A DNA stretch of 64,000 nt from Cercospora beticola (lineage: Eukaryota; Ascomycota; Dothideomycetes; Mycosphaerellales; Mycosphaerellaceae), in contig NC_088937.1 of the NCBI RefSeq assembly GCF_033473495.1, positions 2,232,001 through 2,296,000 of the forward strand, read 5' to 3'. The first letter of the stretch is position 1. Each line of letters starts with the position of its first letter. Below the pieces are notes generated by a model that had not been told where the DNA came from, did no database searches, and worked only from the letters and a program-made list of their open reading frames with translations. Of the stretch, positions 45,245 through 56,189 are shown piece after piece. A program made the translations under genes and the position numbers.

Positions 45245-46059
45245 TTTGGAGGTGCTTGAGAGGGATTCTGGAGTGTTTTTTCTTGGGTCTTTGCGTGCTC
45301 AACAATTTTCTGGCGACGATATGCAAGAGTGATGAGAGGAAGAAGGAAGAGAAGAGCAAGGAAAGCAGCAGCACTGACGGAATAGCTTGCCTTGCCTGGT
45401 ACGTCGCTAAGTTAGCAGGCACGCGACGCAGATTGACTTGGGTGTCTGCTGCCCCCTTCTCTTATCATCCCCGTCAGCCGGCTTCACACCGCGTGATGGT
45501 ACAGGAATACTTTATTGGTGGTGTGCTGCACATGCCCTGCACATGACAGCCTGCTCACCAGGATTAGCGCTCGACTAAAAGTAAGATTAGCCTACGCTTT
45601 GCAGATCTTGGTCGTTGCTTGTGCGACCGCGAGATTACAGCGGACGTCGTGATCGTGCGCATATGCACGACATGCTGTCATCGCCCGCGGTGGTGGTGGT
45701 GGTGGTGGTGTGAGAGGGCGGAGCGGAGCGGTGGCAAGTGGAAAGGATGTGGTTGCTGCAGCGGTCGGCAAAGCAGCCAACCAGCCCGCAGTCTTTCTTT
45801 CTCAATTGACTTCTCGGTCGCTTTCGGCTTCCGGCCTGCCAGCCATGGGGACCGCTCCGGGCAATTTTCTTTCTCCGATGTCACTCTATCGCGAACCACC
45901 ACGCTTCTGCCTCACGATCGCTGTGAATGAACACATTCCTTAACATGCTTCTGGAGAGGTCGCGGTGCAGGCGGTAGTGGATTCCCTTTCGCAGTGTCAC
46001 ATTCAGCGCCACTTCCTCGAACAATCGCATTGGCCTCCGAGCAGATTCATTCCCCACAC
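45245..46059. promoter_or_regulatory. Upstream region of divergent genes with a GGT microsatellite
   Basis: About 815 bases separate the small protein from the aminodeoxychorismate synthase. It contains the GGT repeat at 45689-45709. No conserved frame. A GTG-start extension of the synthase at 45994 is not supported. Confidence 0.5.
45689..45709. repeat. (GGT)7 microsatellite
   Basis: Seven exact GGT units in the intergenic region. Likely variable in length between isolates. Confidence 0.9.
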
Positions 46060-48279
46060 ATGCTACGACACCGGATCCTCTTCATTGACGCATACGATTC
46101 GTTCTCAAACTCGATAGTCGCACTACTTCAAGCCGAATTACCGGTCACTGTTGAAAGCATCAAGATCGACGATGCTCGCTTTGTCCTCAACGACGAAGCG
46201 TTCTTCGATCATCTAGATGGCTTCGACGCAGTAGTCGCAGGTCCTGGTCCCGGTCATCCTGCCAACGCCAAAGACGTTGGCTTGATTGGGAAGCTATGGT
46301 GTCTACCTGAGGAGCACCTGCTCCCCGTCTTGGGAATATGCCTTGGTTTCCAAAGCCTCTGCCTAGCATCTGGCGCCAAGGTTGAGCGACTCAAGGAGCC
46401 CAGACATGGCATCATGACTATGGTAGGCCACTGCCACCAAGACATATATGCTGACACCGGTCGAGTTGTTGCCACTCAGTATCACTCTCTGCACGTCACG
46501 CTTGGACAGAAGAGTTCTGTGGACGATTGGGGATCGTCGAGCCAGTGGGAGAAGTCGGAGAAATGCCCAGAACTCGTACCACTATCTTGGACCTCGATGA
46601 GTCTTCCAAATGGGCCTACTCTGATGGGTGTACGGCATGAGCGTAAGCCATTCTGGGGCGTTCAGTATCATCCCGAGTCCATCTGCACCAATAGCGAAGG
46701 CCATAAATTGATGAAGAACTGGTGGGACAAGGCTTGCGAATGGCGGAGTCAGAACCGCGCAGTAAGGCCAGTGCAACAACTTGTCACAGAACCTTCAACC
46801 AAAGTTTATGACGAAAAGCCTCTGCAGTCTTCCCCAGCGGTGCAGTGGACTCAAATGGACTTCGAACAGCTACCAAATTTGGCCTTGATAATGGAGATGC
46901 TGCAGGAACAAGGCGTTTGCGAACAACCATTGTTGCTCGAGTCGGGCACTCGCAACGGCAAACCAGTGAATGCGGAGACAGGACGCTTCAGTATCATTGG
47001 CCTTCCTTCAGCATCTTCCAAGCAGTATCGATTTTCCACTCTTGATCGCTACATGGAAGTGGCTAGCAACGGAAAAGTGGAACAAATACCGCTTCAACGC
47101 GTCACAGATGCATTTGCACGTATCGAAGATATTATGCTGTCAAACAAGACAACGAGCGGCCCTCCTAAATCTCCGTTCTGGGGCGGACTGATTGGCTTCA
47201 TTTCATACGAGGCGGGCCTGCAGAGCATAGACGTATCAGCAGTCGGTGCCAACCGCACACATCCTGATCTCTGGTTTGTGATGGCAGAGCGAAGCATCGT
47301 TCTGGACCACGTCGAACATGTGGCTTACTTGCAGACGGTTCGTACCTCCGATGACGAATGGCTGCGAGCTACTCAGTCTCTCATTGTGCGACTCACCGAG
47401 ATACCAACCAGTAATGGCCGGTCACGAGGAGAGAAGCTGGTAGCACATTTGACAGACGGACCTGAAAAACAGGAGTACTGCCAAAAGGTATTGGACTGCC
47501 AAGCAAACCTCAGAGCTGGCGAATCCTACGAGCTGTGCTTGACCGATCAATCCACACTTCGCACTTCTGCCGAACCATGGACCATGTATCGACAGCTCCG
47601 CGACCGCAACCCAGCTCCTTTCAGCACCTTCATGCGTTTGCAACAGAACGAAGGACCTGGCATATCCATTGTTGGCAGTAGTCCAGAGCGTTTCCTGTCA
47701 TGGTCTCGCAGCGGTAAATGCCAGTTTCGGCCGATCAAGGGAACAGTCAAGAAAACTCCTGACGTGACTCGCGCCAAAGCAGAAGAGCTTCTGGCTTCTC
47801 CGAAAGAGCGCGCTGAGAATCTCATGATTGTCGATCTGATTCGCCATGATTTGGCAGGCGTGAAAGGCATTGCTAAGGTGGATGTTCCGAAGCTCATGTC
47901 GGTTGAAGAGTATCAGACCGTGTTCCAACTTGTATCTGTGATCGAGGGCACTGTCGAAGGAGGTTCTGGAATCTCAGCTCTTGCTGCCTCGCTACCACCT
48001 GGCTCTATGACTGGTGCTCCAAAGAAGCGATCCTGCGAATTGCTCTCTGAGATTGAAGGCGGCAAGCCTCGAGGCCTGTACAGCGGTGTTCTCGGCTACT
48101 TTGATGTCGGCGGTGGCGGTGACTTCTCGGTCGTAATACGTACCGCCTTCAAATGGGACGATGAGGGTGATGATTGGCATGTTGGTGCTGGAGGCGCGAT
48201 CACCGCGCTGAGTGACCCAGAGGCGGAATGGGAGGAAATGCTGACGAAGCGCGAAAGCGTTCTCACGGCGCTCCTGTGA
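46060..48279 (+). CDS. Fused aminodeoxychorismate (PABA) synthase
   Basis: A single exon of about 739 residues from the ATG at 46060 (MLRHRILFIDAYDSF). Residues 1-235 are a glutamine amidotransferase with the catalytic Cys in LGICLGFQSL and the His-x-Glu in QYHPES. From about 290 comes the chorismate-binding domain, with PERFLSW, the lysine motif PIKGT near 558-562, RAENLMIVDLIRHDL and PPGSMTGAPKKRS. PIKGT marks aminodeoxychorismate synthase rather than anthranilate synthase, which has PIAGT. The fused enzyme makes 4-amino-4-deoxychorismate from chorismate and glutamine for p-aminobenzoate and folate. The fungal fusion is normal. The frame is open further upstream only through a GTG start. 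Confidence 0.95.
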   Translation: MLRHRILFIDAYDSFSNSIVALLQAELPVTVESIKIDDARFVLNDEAFFDHLDGFDAVVAGPGPGHPANAKDVGLIGKLWCLPEEHLLPVLGICLGFQSLCLASGAKVERLKEPRHGIMTMVGHCHQDIYADTGRVVATQYHSLHVTLGQKSSVDDWGSSSQWEKSEKCPELVPLSWTSMSLPNGPTLMGVRHERKPFWGVQYHPESICTNSEGHKLMKNWWDKACEWRSQNRAVRPVQQLVTEPSTKVYDEKPLQSSPAVQWTQMDFEQLPNLALIMEMLQEQGVCEQPLLLESGTRNGKPVNAETGRFSIIGLPSASSKQYRFSTLDRYMEVASNGKVEQIPLQRVTDAFARIEDIMLSNKTTSGPPKSPFWGGLIGFISYEAGLQSIDVSAVGANRTHPDLWFVMAERSIVLDHVEHVAYLQTVRTSDDEWLRATQSLIVRLTEIPTSNGRSRGEKLVAHLTDGPEKQEYCQKVLDCQANLRAGESYELCLTDQSTLRTSAEPWTMYRQLRDRNPAPFSTFMRLQQNEGPGISIVGSSPERFLSWSRSGKCQFRPIKGTVKKTPDVTRAKAEELLASPKERAENLMIVDLIRHDLAGVKGIAKVDVPKLMSVEEYQTVFQLVSVIEGTVEGGSGISALAASLPPGSMTGAPKKRSCELLSEIEGGKPRGLYSGVLGYFDVGGGGDFSVVIRTAFKWDDEGDDWHVGAGGAITALSDPEAEWEEMLTKRESVLTALL

Positions 48280-50200
48280 TGTGTTTGTTGTTCTTTATAG
48301 AATTGTTCCTCCATAGATTTCACTATACCCCGAATTCAACTTCGTAAGCTACTTTCTGCCGTGTGACTTGTCAGAGACGGGTATCCTTATCCCTTCGCTG
48401 AATGTTCCCTTTTCTCGCAGCCTTGAAGCTCTTCACCCATTCAGCGCTGGCTCTGTTGCCCTCTAACTTGCACAAGATGGCCAATGCCACAGCGAATTCT
48501 TCTGTGTGTCACCTCCGTCGTCAAGCGCGAAGGGGCTGTCTGCAGAATGGCGTGGGTATCTCACGCTGATAGAGACAGCCTTCAGAGCCAACAGCTGGTA
48601 GTGTGCGACGCGCTTGTGGATTTTCCTTCGCCGTCGTGTTTCGTCGAGCGCTGCGTGATCCTATTCTGGTGACCGAAACAGAGCGCTAGGCAGGGGAGGT
48701 CGGATCCGGTATGGCGTTTCTCTCAAAATGAAGAGAGGCGGAAGTTCGTGCGCGGTCAAGCCAGTGGCGGCTCTGGAGTCGACTGGATGTCGAACGCTCT
48801 GAGTTCGACGTGAGCGAGCAGTCGAATCTTGGACTGCTGAGCGCGAAGATGAGCTGGAGTTGGCTGCCTTTAGCCATGAGCGTTATCGCCTTCGCAGTGG
48901 TTGTCTCGTATGTCCATTGGACCATTACCTCCCTGTGCGCTTCGAGATCAAGCAGAGCCGAAGATCGACGCCAAGTTCTGTTTGGTAATCTGCTGCTGAA
49001 TGAGCCGAGCGCTGTGAAGAGTGCTGTGAAGAGCGCGGTGGATGCGCTCGAGCGCAACGTGGGTCTGCGATCGTCATGCCATCGTAGGCTTGGACATTGA
49101 GGCGATTCCCCTGTGTGTACTGACGTCGAAGTCGTAGAGCGCGCCCGAATAAGGTAGCCGGCTCATGTAGAGTGCTCGTGCTGTGAGTATTCTCCGCGGG
49201 TAACGCACTGTCGGAGTCGTTGTGGCATCAAAGGTGAAAGCTGCGGAGACCGAGAGGCTCGTCGCTGCTCGCTCGGTCATATCGTCCGCTAAGCTGCTCG
49301 AACAGCGAACGTCCAGTGTTCGAATGCTCTCTACACGCCCACAACCTCGCGCAGCTATGCTCAGCTAGATAGGAGGTGCATCTCATGGTTCTTCCAGACT
49401 TTTCCAGCGGGTGGAAAGTATTCTGCGGGTGTTGTTGCGTGTGGTGCTGCCTTCGAGGCAAAATTGTTCGGCGTTTAAGCACTTCGTGGCCGCGAATCCA
49501 CGTCCAGCCAAGCTGAATAGAAGTCGCTAAAACATGCAAAATTCCACCACAACATCAATACAAGGTATCAAGTGCCGATGCGCATGTGCTGAAGATGCCA
49601 TCAGCTTGGCGATGCTTTTCCTTCAATGCGAAATGTTCCATCGGTGTTGTGGAGATTGCAATCGATGTCGAGGCAAAAGTATTGCTGTTCAGCCGTGCCC
49701 TGAATTGGCTGGTCCCCTCTGCCAAACTGCCTCTGTACTTGCCGTTGGTGCCAAGCGAGTAGACAAAAAGTAACGATCCTTCGCATTGGCCCGTCTCTTG
49801 TGTGGTGGACGCACAGAGAAGATGGGACAGGAGGAGAAAAAAAATCAGAGCACCGTAGAGCTAAGCTCTCGGACACAAGCCACCGTTTCGAACCGATGAC
49901 TTGCGGATGGATGATCGATCTGTGACCGAGTTAGTCCCGCACTGGGCGAATGTTATGCTGTACATGGACGTCACGTTAGCGGCGGCGAAATTCCCCCTCT
50001 TGCTACTCTACCACTAGGCCAAATCCTCTCAGCCGAGAGTGAGAGGTACCATGTCGTATGGCGACCTGGTGGTAGAGCACAGTAAGCAGAAAATCTTAGC
50101 AAATATATCCTTTCATCAGCCAGTTTCCCTCCCATGGTAGCAACTCGCCACAACCGCAACACCACAACAAGATATACGCACGAGCTTGTTCAGCACTTCA
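48280..50200. other. Long gene-poor stretch
   Basis: About 1.9 kb with no frame I can assign. Several frames of 60-120 codons occur on both strands but lack ATG starts or any family pattern. Around 49888-50020 there is an A-box-like and a B-box-like sequence on the minus strand, but no foldable tRNA. It may hold a promoter region, a non-coding RNA, or a fast-evolving gene with small exons. Confidence 0.4.
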
Positions 50201-50769
50201 ATGCAAACCTCCGCATACCCATATTGTGTGTTTCCATGTTGTGGTGAAGATATTGTGGCCGAGGAGGGCTGGTGGACCAGCGAGCTGCGCGGGCTGGCGG
50301 AGGCTTGGCGGGACGAGGTCGATGAACAACCAAACACCACACCATCCAATGCTCACGAAGACCTCTTGACGACAAGCTTCTCGCCGGAGAAAGCATCAGA
50401 GCCTTCGAGACAACGCTGTGAACGAGCCCAACCACAATGCATGTTTGCTGTTCTTGCGGAACTTGCAATACGGGCTACGACCCATGCGCCCGGTGCGGAC
50501 ATCCGCCATGCGACGACTGCGACACCATCACACGGCCCAGTCCTCACCCGGCAACACGAGCTGTTTCTTTATCCAGTCGAGCCAGCACCATACCACCAGG
50601 GAGGGACGAGCGAGCATACGCCAAATCCAGCGAGCAGACGGAGAAAGCCACGGCGGAGCAGGACCACAGCGACCGCAACCTTACTCTCGGCTCCTCTAGC
50701 GGTGGCTACGCGGCTTGGGGTAGCAACCGCGTTGCGAGACACGAGGCAGACAGAGGGAGCAGGACATGA
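50201..50769 (+). CDS. Candidate zinc-ribbon protein, model unclear
   Basis: Two overlapping frames look coding. The first opens with ATG at 50201 (MQTSAYPYCVFPCCGED, then EGWWTSELRGLAEAWRDEV) and runs past 50415. The second, 50437-50769 (110 residues), begins MHVCCSCGTCNTGYDPCARCGHPPCDDCDT. That Cys pattern is like small fungal zinc-ribbon proteins (C-x2-C then C-x2-C-x-H-x2-C-x2-C). Its tail is Ser/Gly/Glu-rich. The two frames differ by two bases and I cannot find a good intron to join them. Either the gene starts at 50437, or an intron or frameshift links them. Function unknown; zinc binding is inferred from the cysteines. Confidence 0.42.
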
Positions 50770-51771
50770 GTGATCACTCCATCCCATGGCTGAGCAAGGC
50801 TGACCTGCTTGCCGCGCCACCTCCGCTCTGCGACAAGCGACACTTCGATGCGCACCAGGTGCCAATCAGTCTAAGAGCCTCATCGATGGTCTGAGCGGAA
50901 TATGGCAGGCAGAACTGTTTCACCGGGCATTGGAACTGGCGCCAATGCAAGAGGTGGCTCGCTAGCAGGTCGTCAGGAAACCAGACACCAGAGTTCACAG
51001 ATCGGAGTAGACCAGATGTCTCATACTTCGTGCCAGCACGAGCAAGAAGCACCGCAAAGCTGCAATATACCTTCGCTGAACGAAGTAGCAGCCATGTGGC
51101 ATATGGCTCCTCTACCATAGCTGATTGCTACTGGTACTCTAGTTGACCTCCCAGTGCGACAATGGGTTTGAGGAACCAGCGTTGCCGTGCAGCATCTTGT
51201 GTTTCCTGGGTTGCTTGGATCACGCAAGTGGCGCCTACATTGCAGGCTCCAAATCTGTGGAAGAACGCCCAAAGGCCAGCTCCGTGCTCTCCGCTTCATA
51301 CTGGCTTGTGGAGAGATCTCTACTGTACGCATCACCAGCTTGGGTGTGCGGGCTCCGACATCCGGATGAACGCACTCACAACCATAAGTACTGCGTTGTC
51401 CACAGGTAAGTCCAGCAAAGTCCTCTTTGGCAGGCATGCTTCTCGTAGTGACGTTCTCTCGTCTCTTTCTTTTTCATTTTCCCAGTCCGTATTCCCGTCT
51501 TGGTAGGTTGCTTTGAGCTATCTTCATTCGAAACTAGGAGACAAGAAAACATAAAAGAGAATGGCAACAAACCACATATGGGAGATTGTCGCAGCAAGCG
51601 GAGAGGCAATGCAGACTCCAAAGGCCTCTTGTGCTGTTCGAAGAGCTATGCTGTACGCTCTCGGGTATCATGCAAATTTTCCAGGTGTCTATGCCGGGCT
51701 GCTTTTATCCTGAACGCCACGCGATGCCTAAATTCTGATCGAGAAAACAATCTCAAGCTGGGAGTATACTT
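50770..51771. other. Intergenic, no gene recognised
   Basis: About 1 kb before the SEC22 stop codon. Frames of about 60-170 codons exist on both strands but show no domain. Part of it is 3' untranslated sequence of the flanking convergent genes. Confidence 0.45.
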
Positions 51772-52596
51772 TTACCAAAAGCGCCAAATGAGAAGAAGCA
51801 AAATGAGAAGTCCTAGCCCAGCGAAGGGGCCGTATTGTTTGAGCAGCAGTTCCCAGTTGATCCGGACAGCGGCCCGCTTATACTTGAGAGAGTCGTCTCG
51901 GAGCCGGGACGACATATCGCCTGTTGACACAAGCTGTCAGAAGGTGATGTGCCAAATTCTCGTGGTGTATCGACTCACCCATTTTCTCCAGCGAGTCTCC
52001 TCGGTATAGCAAATCCTCAATGTTCTTGGTCATGACCTGTGTGACATCTTTCAGCTCGTCGTTCAGCCTGCTGAGGTTGTCCGTCGCCCGCGAATCCTGG
52101 TAGGTCTTCTTCGAGCGTTCAATGAAGCGGTCGAATTCGGAGTACTGGTACGGCCGGAGTTGCGGATCGTGGATCTCGTCGCGCTTGTACGAGGTCTGGA
52201 ACTCTGCGCGGATGTCCTCAAGGTATGTTAGGGCGAGTTTCTTTGGGTAAGAGCGCTCAGTGATGGCAAGGTATGCCACCGCATCGTTCAGGACGTAGCT
52301 GTCGGCGTGATCAGTGGTATGCGAGGGCGAATCGGTGCGGGTCGTGGGCGTACTGAATGGTGTACTTCGAGCTCTCGATGGACGCGCGAGGTTCGGAGGA
52401 GGGCGTGAGCTTTTTGATGACCTGTCGGATGTTCTGCTTGAGCTCTGTGACTTCCTGGATCTGGGAGTCGTCCACAGAGGCCACGAGCGTGAGGCCTGCG
52501 ATCACCGCGGGAGTCAGTGGTGGATGCTACGAAGAATTGCGGACTGCAATTATGCGACTGACCGTCGAGCCTCACGATCTGCGTGGTGTAGATCAT
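51772..52596 (-). CDS. SEC22: R-SNARE Sec22
   Basis: Four exons, 52596-52563, 52495-52354, 52298-51979 and 51920-51772, give 214 residues, the same length as yeast Sec22. All three introns (67, 55 and 58 bases) join in phase; the second turns YTIQ into YTIHYVLNDAVAYLAI, matching the longin domain. Residues 1-120 are the longin domain (MIYTTQIVRLDGLTLVAS). The SNARE helix follows (LNDELKDVTQVMTKNIEDLLYRGDSLEKM), and a C-terminal anchor (PFAGLGLLILLLLIWRFW) ends the protein. Sec22 works in ER-Golgi vesicle fusion in both directions. The first exon of only 34 bases would be missed by simple frame finding. Confidence 0.95.
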
Positions 52597-53160
52597 TGCA
52601 GAGCGGCGCGAGGGTTCTACGGGCGTTCTGACGAGCTCGTAGGGCGCATGTGGGTGTTATAGCGGCAAGGTTGAACAGGTGTCGTTGGTACGATGGCATG
52701 GGGCCTACGATCTAGCGCATCGACGACGTGTGCTGTGGAGCCGATGGAGGGATGAAAGGTGTCCCAGCGCCCGAACCCGAACAACACACACACAATACAG
52801 GTCACGAACAGCTGAATACGGTGCATTCACCATCGCAATTGCCCTCAGTCTACTAGCAACCCGTCTGAAAGTCGGACTGAGCATTGGTCCGCAGTCAGCA
52901 GGGCGAGCCAGGCTGCGAGACCGCCCGCGGGAAAGCGCAAGACTGGACGACAACAACTCGCAGCTGCGATGGGTAGAGAACGGTAGGAAGCATGACCATC
53001 TCTTCTTGCTTGCTACATCTCACATGCGCTTGACCGAGCCCTTGAGCAGTCCACAAACATCAAACATCGAGACATTGCTTGAACATAACCACATCTCACG
53101 ACGAACAGCTCAGGATAACCGAACGAGCCCGCACGCTCAGTTCACGAAACCATTGACGAA
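52597..53160. promoter_or_regulatory. Shared upstream region of SEC22 and the ASXH gene
   Basis: About 560 bases between divergent starts. No conserved frame is seen. Confidence 0.5.
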
Positions 53161-53685
53161 ATGTCACCACCGCAGAAACGCTGGCTGACCCAGCCAAACT
53201 CGAAGGTTGGCAAGGCAGCTGACCTTCCCGTATGCTCGACTCCACCTTCGGCGCATATGCACAATTGACTGACTCCAGCACAGACTGTGCTGCGCAGGGA
53301 TTCTGCCTGGGAGACGCTGCCAGTCGAGACCCGTAGAGAGCTTTACGACCTACTTCCACCGAAGTCAGGCGCAGGAGCTTACGACATCAACATCAACCCT
53401 CTCAAGACAGATTTGAGATCGTACATCGAAGAGGAGATCCGATCATATCAAGACGATCTCAACGATGGCAAGGAAACGAAGAAGTGGCGCGAAGAGGCTA
53501 TACAAGCCGGACAGGAGCGTGCCAGTGGCGTGTGGGCAGAATGGCAAGACAAGATACGTGAGGACGATTGGTGCAAGCGTGAGGGCTCTGAGGAGAAGAA
53601 GATCGAGCGGGTGACGGAGGAAGAAGCTCGAGATGCGGCAAAAGTCGCGGCCAACACCAGTGCCAAAGTTTCGAAGATTCAATAG
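53161..53685 (+). CDS. ASXH-domain (DEUBAD-like) protein
   Basis: Two exons, 53161-53205 and 53284-53685, give about 148 residues. The 78-base intron has a less usual GTTGGC donor and joins QPNSK to TVLRRDSAWETLP. The domain reads WETLPVETRRELYDLLPP, then NINPLKTDLRSYIEEEIRSYQDDLNDGKETKKWREEA. That is the Asx homology pattern of a helix, LLP, and a Trp-containing helix. In animals and yeast such domains bind and tune deubiquitinases and chromatin complexes. The C-terminal 50 residues are a charged helix (KREGSEEKKIERVTEEEARD). A nuclear, ubiquitin-linked role is inferred. The partner is unknown. Confidence 0.72.
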
Positions 53686-54222
53686 GTTGAGAGGGCGAAG
53701 AGGTACCAGAAAGGCTACACTGCTAAACCGAGAGCGTGGAGGGCGGTTGACGGTGATGAGTCCCCATGAGCGGACGAAAGGCGCACAAAATCATATGGCT
53801 CTTATGCTGTGCTCCCGCTCTCTTGACTTGTGCACCAATGCTACTTACCAGCGTCCTCATACGGGCCTGTATGCTGTTTGTAGTCTTATGCTCACAATGG
53901 AAACCGGATTCAGCACGATTCAGTGATTTTGGCAAAACCTGAAGCAACTGAGGAAGATCGCTTAGTTGATGTTATGGCACGCCTCTTTTACAAATTAGCA
54001 GGCAGACTGGCACTTGTGATGAAACGACATGGTACTCATTCGCTTTTGGGCGCCACGCGGCAACCTCACCAGCGATATTGAAAAGTTGTTGTACCGTATG
54101 GTCGCTTGTGTTGAGCAGCGAGCTTTCTGATTCATTTGAGATCATCAAATTTGATTGACAATTCAGCTCCCCTTTCAACATTTAACTTCTGCATTTAAAA
54201 AGTGCAGTCACAACGTCACAAC
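53686..54222. other. Intergenic, no gene recognised
   Basis: 3' region of the ASXH gene and promoter of ELP5. It contains an AT-rich part near 54105-54200. No conserved frame. Confidence 0.45.
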
Positions 54223-55318
54223 ATGCCACCCTCTTCTCTCCAGCACCGAAGGACGCATAACCTGCTGTTGATTTCCCGACTTCTGAACGGACGAGATGGC
54301 GCTTCTCCGTTTACAATGGTTCTCGACAGCCTCGAGCAATCAGGCAAACCACTGTTGGTCGAGTACATGAGACGAGCCACGGTAAGTGTTGCGACACAGA
54401 TATCCCTGATGTCTGGACTAAACAACCACAGGCCTCCAAAGTCCAGATCATCTTCGTCTCCTTCGAAACGCTGCGCAGACCACGTCTTGCAGACGTTTTC
54501 GTCAAAGCCTGGAGCCAGAGCGTGCAAGCTTGGCAGAAAGAAGTTGTTACACATCTCAAGAACGAGCCAACGCAGAGTTAGTGATCTCCCCTGATGTCTA
54601 ACATTCGGATGCTAACAAAGGTGATGTAGAGAAGCTGTTAGTGTTCGACAGTTTGAACCAACTCAGCGCCTTGCAAGCGTCGAACGTTCCCGCCTTGCTC
54701 TCCTCATTCATTGGACCCACAAGTTCTCTACTGGCGCTCTATCATACGGACATTCCACTCCCAGTCTCAAAGGCACCGCACCAAGATGCGTACACGCCTT
54801 CCGCATTGGTGCTTTTACGGTATCTGGCAACGACCATCTTCACAGCACATTCCTTGAACCACATACTGGCCCAAAAAGCAGCAAGATCACGGAGTCATGC
54901 TGAACCAATTTTTGGGTTGGAACAAGGTGTTGAAGGTGTCTTGCAAAGCCTTGGTGCCAATGATGACAGAGGTCTCGTGCTCGAAATGGAGCATAGGAGG
55001 AAAAGTGGCAGGGGGGTTCGAGAGTGGTATTTCTTACCTCTTGACAGAGCAGCCGCTACCCAGACTAGAAGCAGAGAGATTGCAATACTGCTCGAGGATC
55101 ACCCTGAGTATCGAACTCCAGAGGAAAAGGCGATCACGGCACAAGAAGAGGCTGCCGACACGACCTTCGAGCTGGGACTCACAGAGAAGCAGAGGCGAGA
55201 TCGTGATGGAGTTGTGTTGCCCTACTACGACGCCCAGAATGGAGGCGGCAATGGAGGAAGAATTCTATATGACATGGGTGAGGAGGACGACTTTGATGAA
55301 GAAGAGGATGAAATATAA
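54223..55318 (+). CDS. ELP5: Elongator complex subunit 5
   Basis: Three exons, 54223-54381, 54432-54576 and 54630-55318, give about 330 residues. Introns are 50 and 53 bases; the second has a GTTAGT donor and a GCTAAC branch site. The start MPPSSLQHRRTHNLLLISRLLNG leads into a RecA-like fold: FTMVLDSLEQSGKPLLVEYM, VQIIFVSFET and LLVFDSLNQLSALQ. The C-terminus carries the conserved HPEYRTPEEKA and FELGLTEKQRRDRDGVVLPYYDAQ blocks and an acidic end. Elp5 forms the Elp456 ring of Elongator, which modifies wobble uridines of tRNAs. Identity with the family is clear though the sequence is fast evolving. Confidence 0.87.
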
Positions 55319-55580
55319 AAGTGTCACGGCCTCATGATCGATGCATGAGCGAAAGGTAATTAGTCTTTGGTAATACCAATACATGCTTTAGCCCAGTATC
55401 ATCACTCACGGTCTCTGACAGCATTTTTGATCGTCTGCGAGGGGATGATCATGCAGACGGCCAACATGCCAAGAAGCATGAGCTAGCGTGAATAGTGGGG
55501 CAAAAGTGAACGTCGCGAGTCATGTTGGATTGACATAATCTTCTACAACCGCGACATCTTCCCATCAACCACGCCTCACC

Positions 55581-56189
55581 ATGGCAGACCGGCACGGACG
55601 ACGCGACGACCGTCGCGCACCGCGAGACGACAATCGCAACCACACACCGCGCTATGGTGGGCCACGCATCTTCCAAAATGCAAATTTATCTGCTAACTTG
55701 CATTCAGAGCATGATCGTTCGCGTTCACCACCACGTCGAGATCGTCGCGATGACCGCCGAAGAGACCGCTCACCGCCACGAGGCCCTCCGCCAAGAAATG
55801 GACCGCCGGCGCGATCAGATCGCGATCGCGACTATCAGCGCAGTCGCGACACGAATGTCCCCCAAACCCGTGGACCTCGTGGCGCACCAGATGATCGGAT
55901 CAAGCGTGAACCAGCGGATAGCAGGCTGGGCGGCACACGACCTCGGGGAAACTCCCACGGCGTGAAGAAAGAGGAGCAGAAGGACGTCAAAATGGAGAAC
56001 GGAGCAGAAGACGAGGATTCCGAGGCTGAGATGCGTCGTGTCATGGGCTTTGGCGATTTCAAGTCGACGAAGAATACCAAAATACCTGGCAACGACCGCA
56101 ATTACGCGGTGTACAAGGTGAAGAAGTCGGAGTACAGGCAGTACATGAACAGAGTCGGAGGTTTCAACCGGCCACTGGATGCGATATGA
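55581..56189 (+). CDS. SNRNP27-like U4/U6.U5 tri-snRNP protein
   Basis: Modelled as two exons, 55581-55656 and 55708-56189, about 185 residues. The 51-base intron has a GCTAAC branch site and a CATTCAG acceptor. Its length is a multiple of three, so the unspliced frame stays open (202 residues) and would add GPRIFQNANLSANLH. The N-terminal two thirds are Arg/Asp/Ser/Pro-rich. The C-terminus is the conserved SNRNP27 end: MRRVMGFGDFKSTKNTKIPGN, then KSEYRQYMNRVGGFNRPLD. The protein belongs to the tri-snRNP and helps set the 5' splice site in other eukaryotes. Whether the intron is removed or retained is worth checking. Confidence 0.88.
   Translation: MADRHGRRDDRRAPRDDNRNHTPRYGGPRIFQNANLSANLHSEHDRSRSPPRRDRRDDRRRDRSPPRGPPPRNGPPARSDRDRDYQRSRDTNVPQTRGPRGAPDDRIKREPADSRLGGTRPRGNSHGVKKEEQKDVKMENGAEDEDSEAEMRRVMGFGDFKSTKNTKIPGNDRNYAVYKVKKSEYRQYMNRVGGFNRPLDAI

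Noticed and set aside
44715..45332. 205-codon plus-strand frame
   Set aside because: Antisense to the small Ala/Pro-rich gene; Leu/Trp-rich text is the complement of its exons and introns.
45994..46059. Extended start of the aminodeoxychorismate synthase
   Set aside because: It would need a GTG start; the ATG at 46060 leads directly into the conserved amidotransferase strand.
49980..50030. tRNA gene on the minus strand
   Set aside because: A-box-like sequence is present, but no acceptor or anticodon stem pairs at normal spacing.
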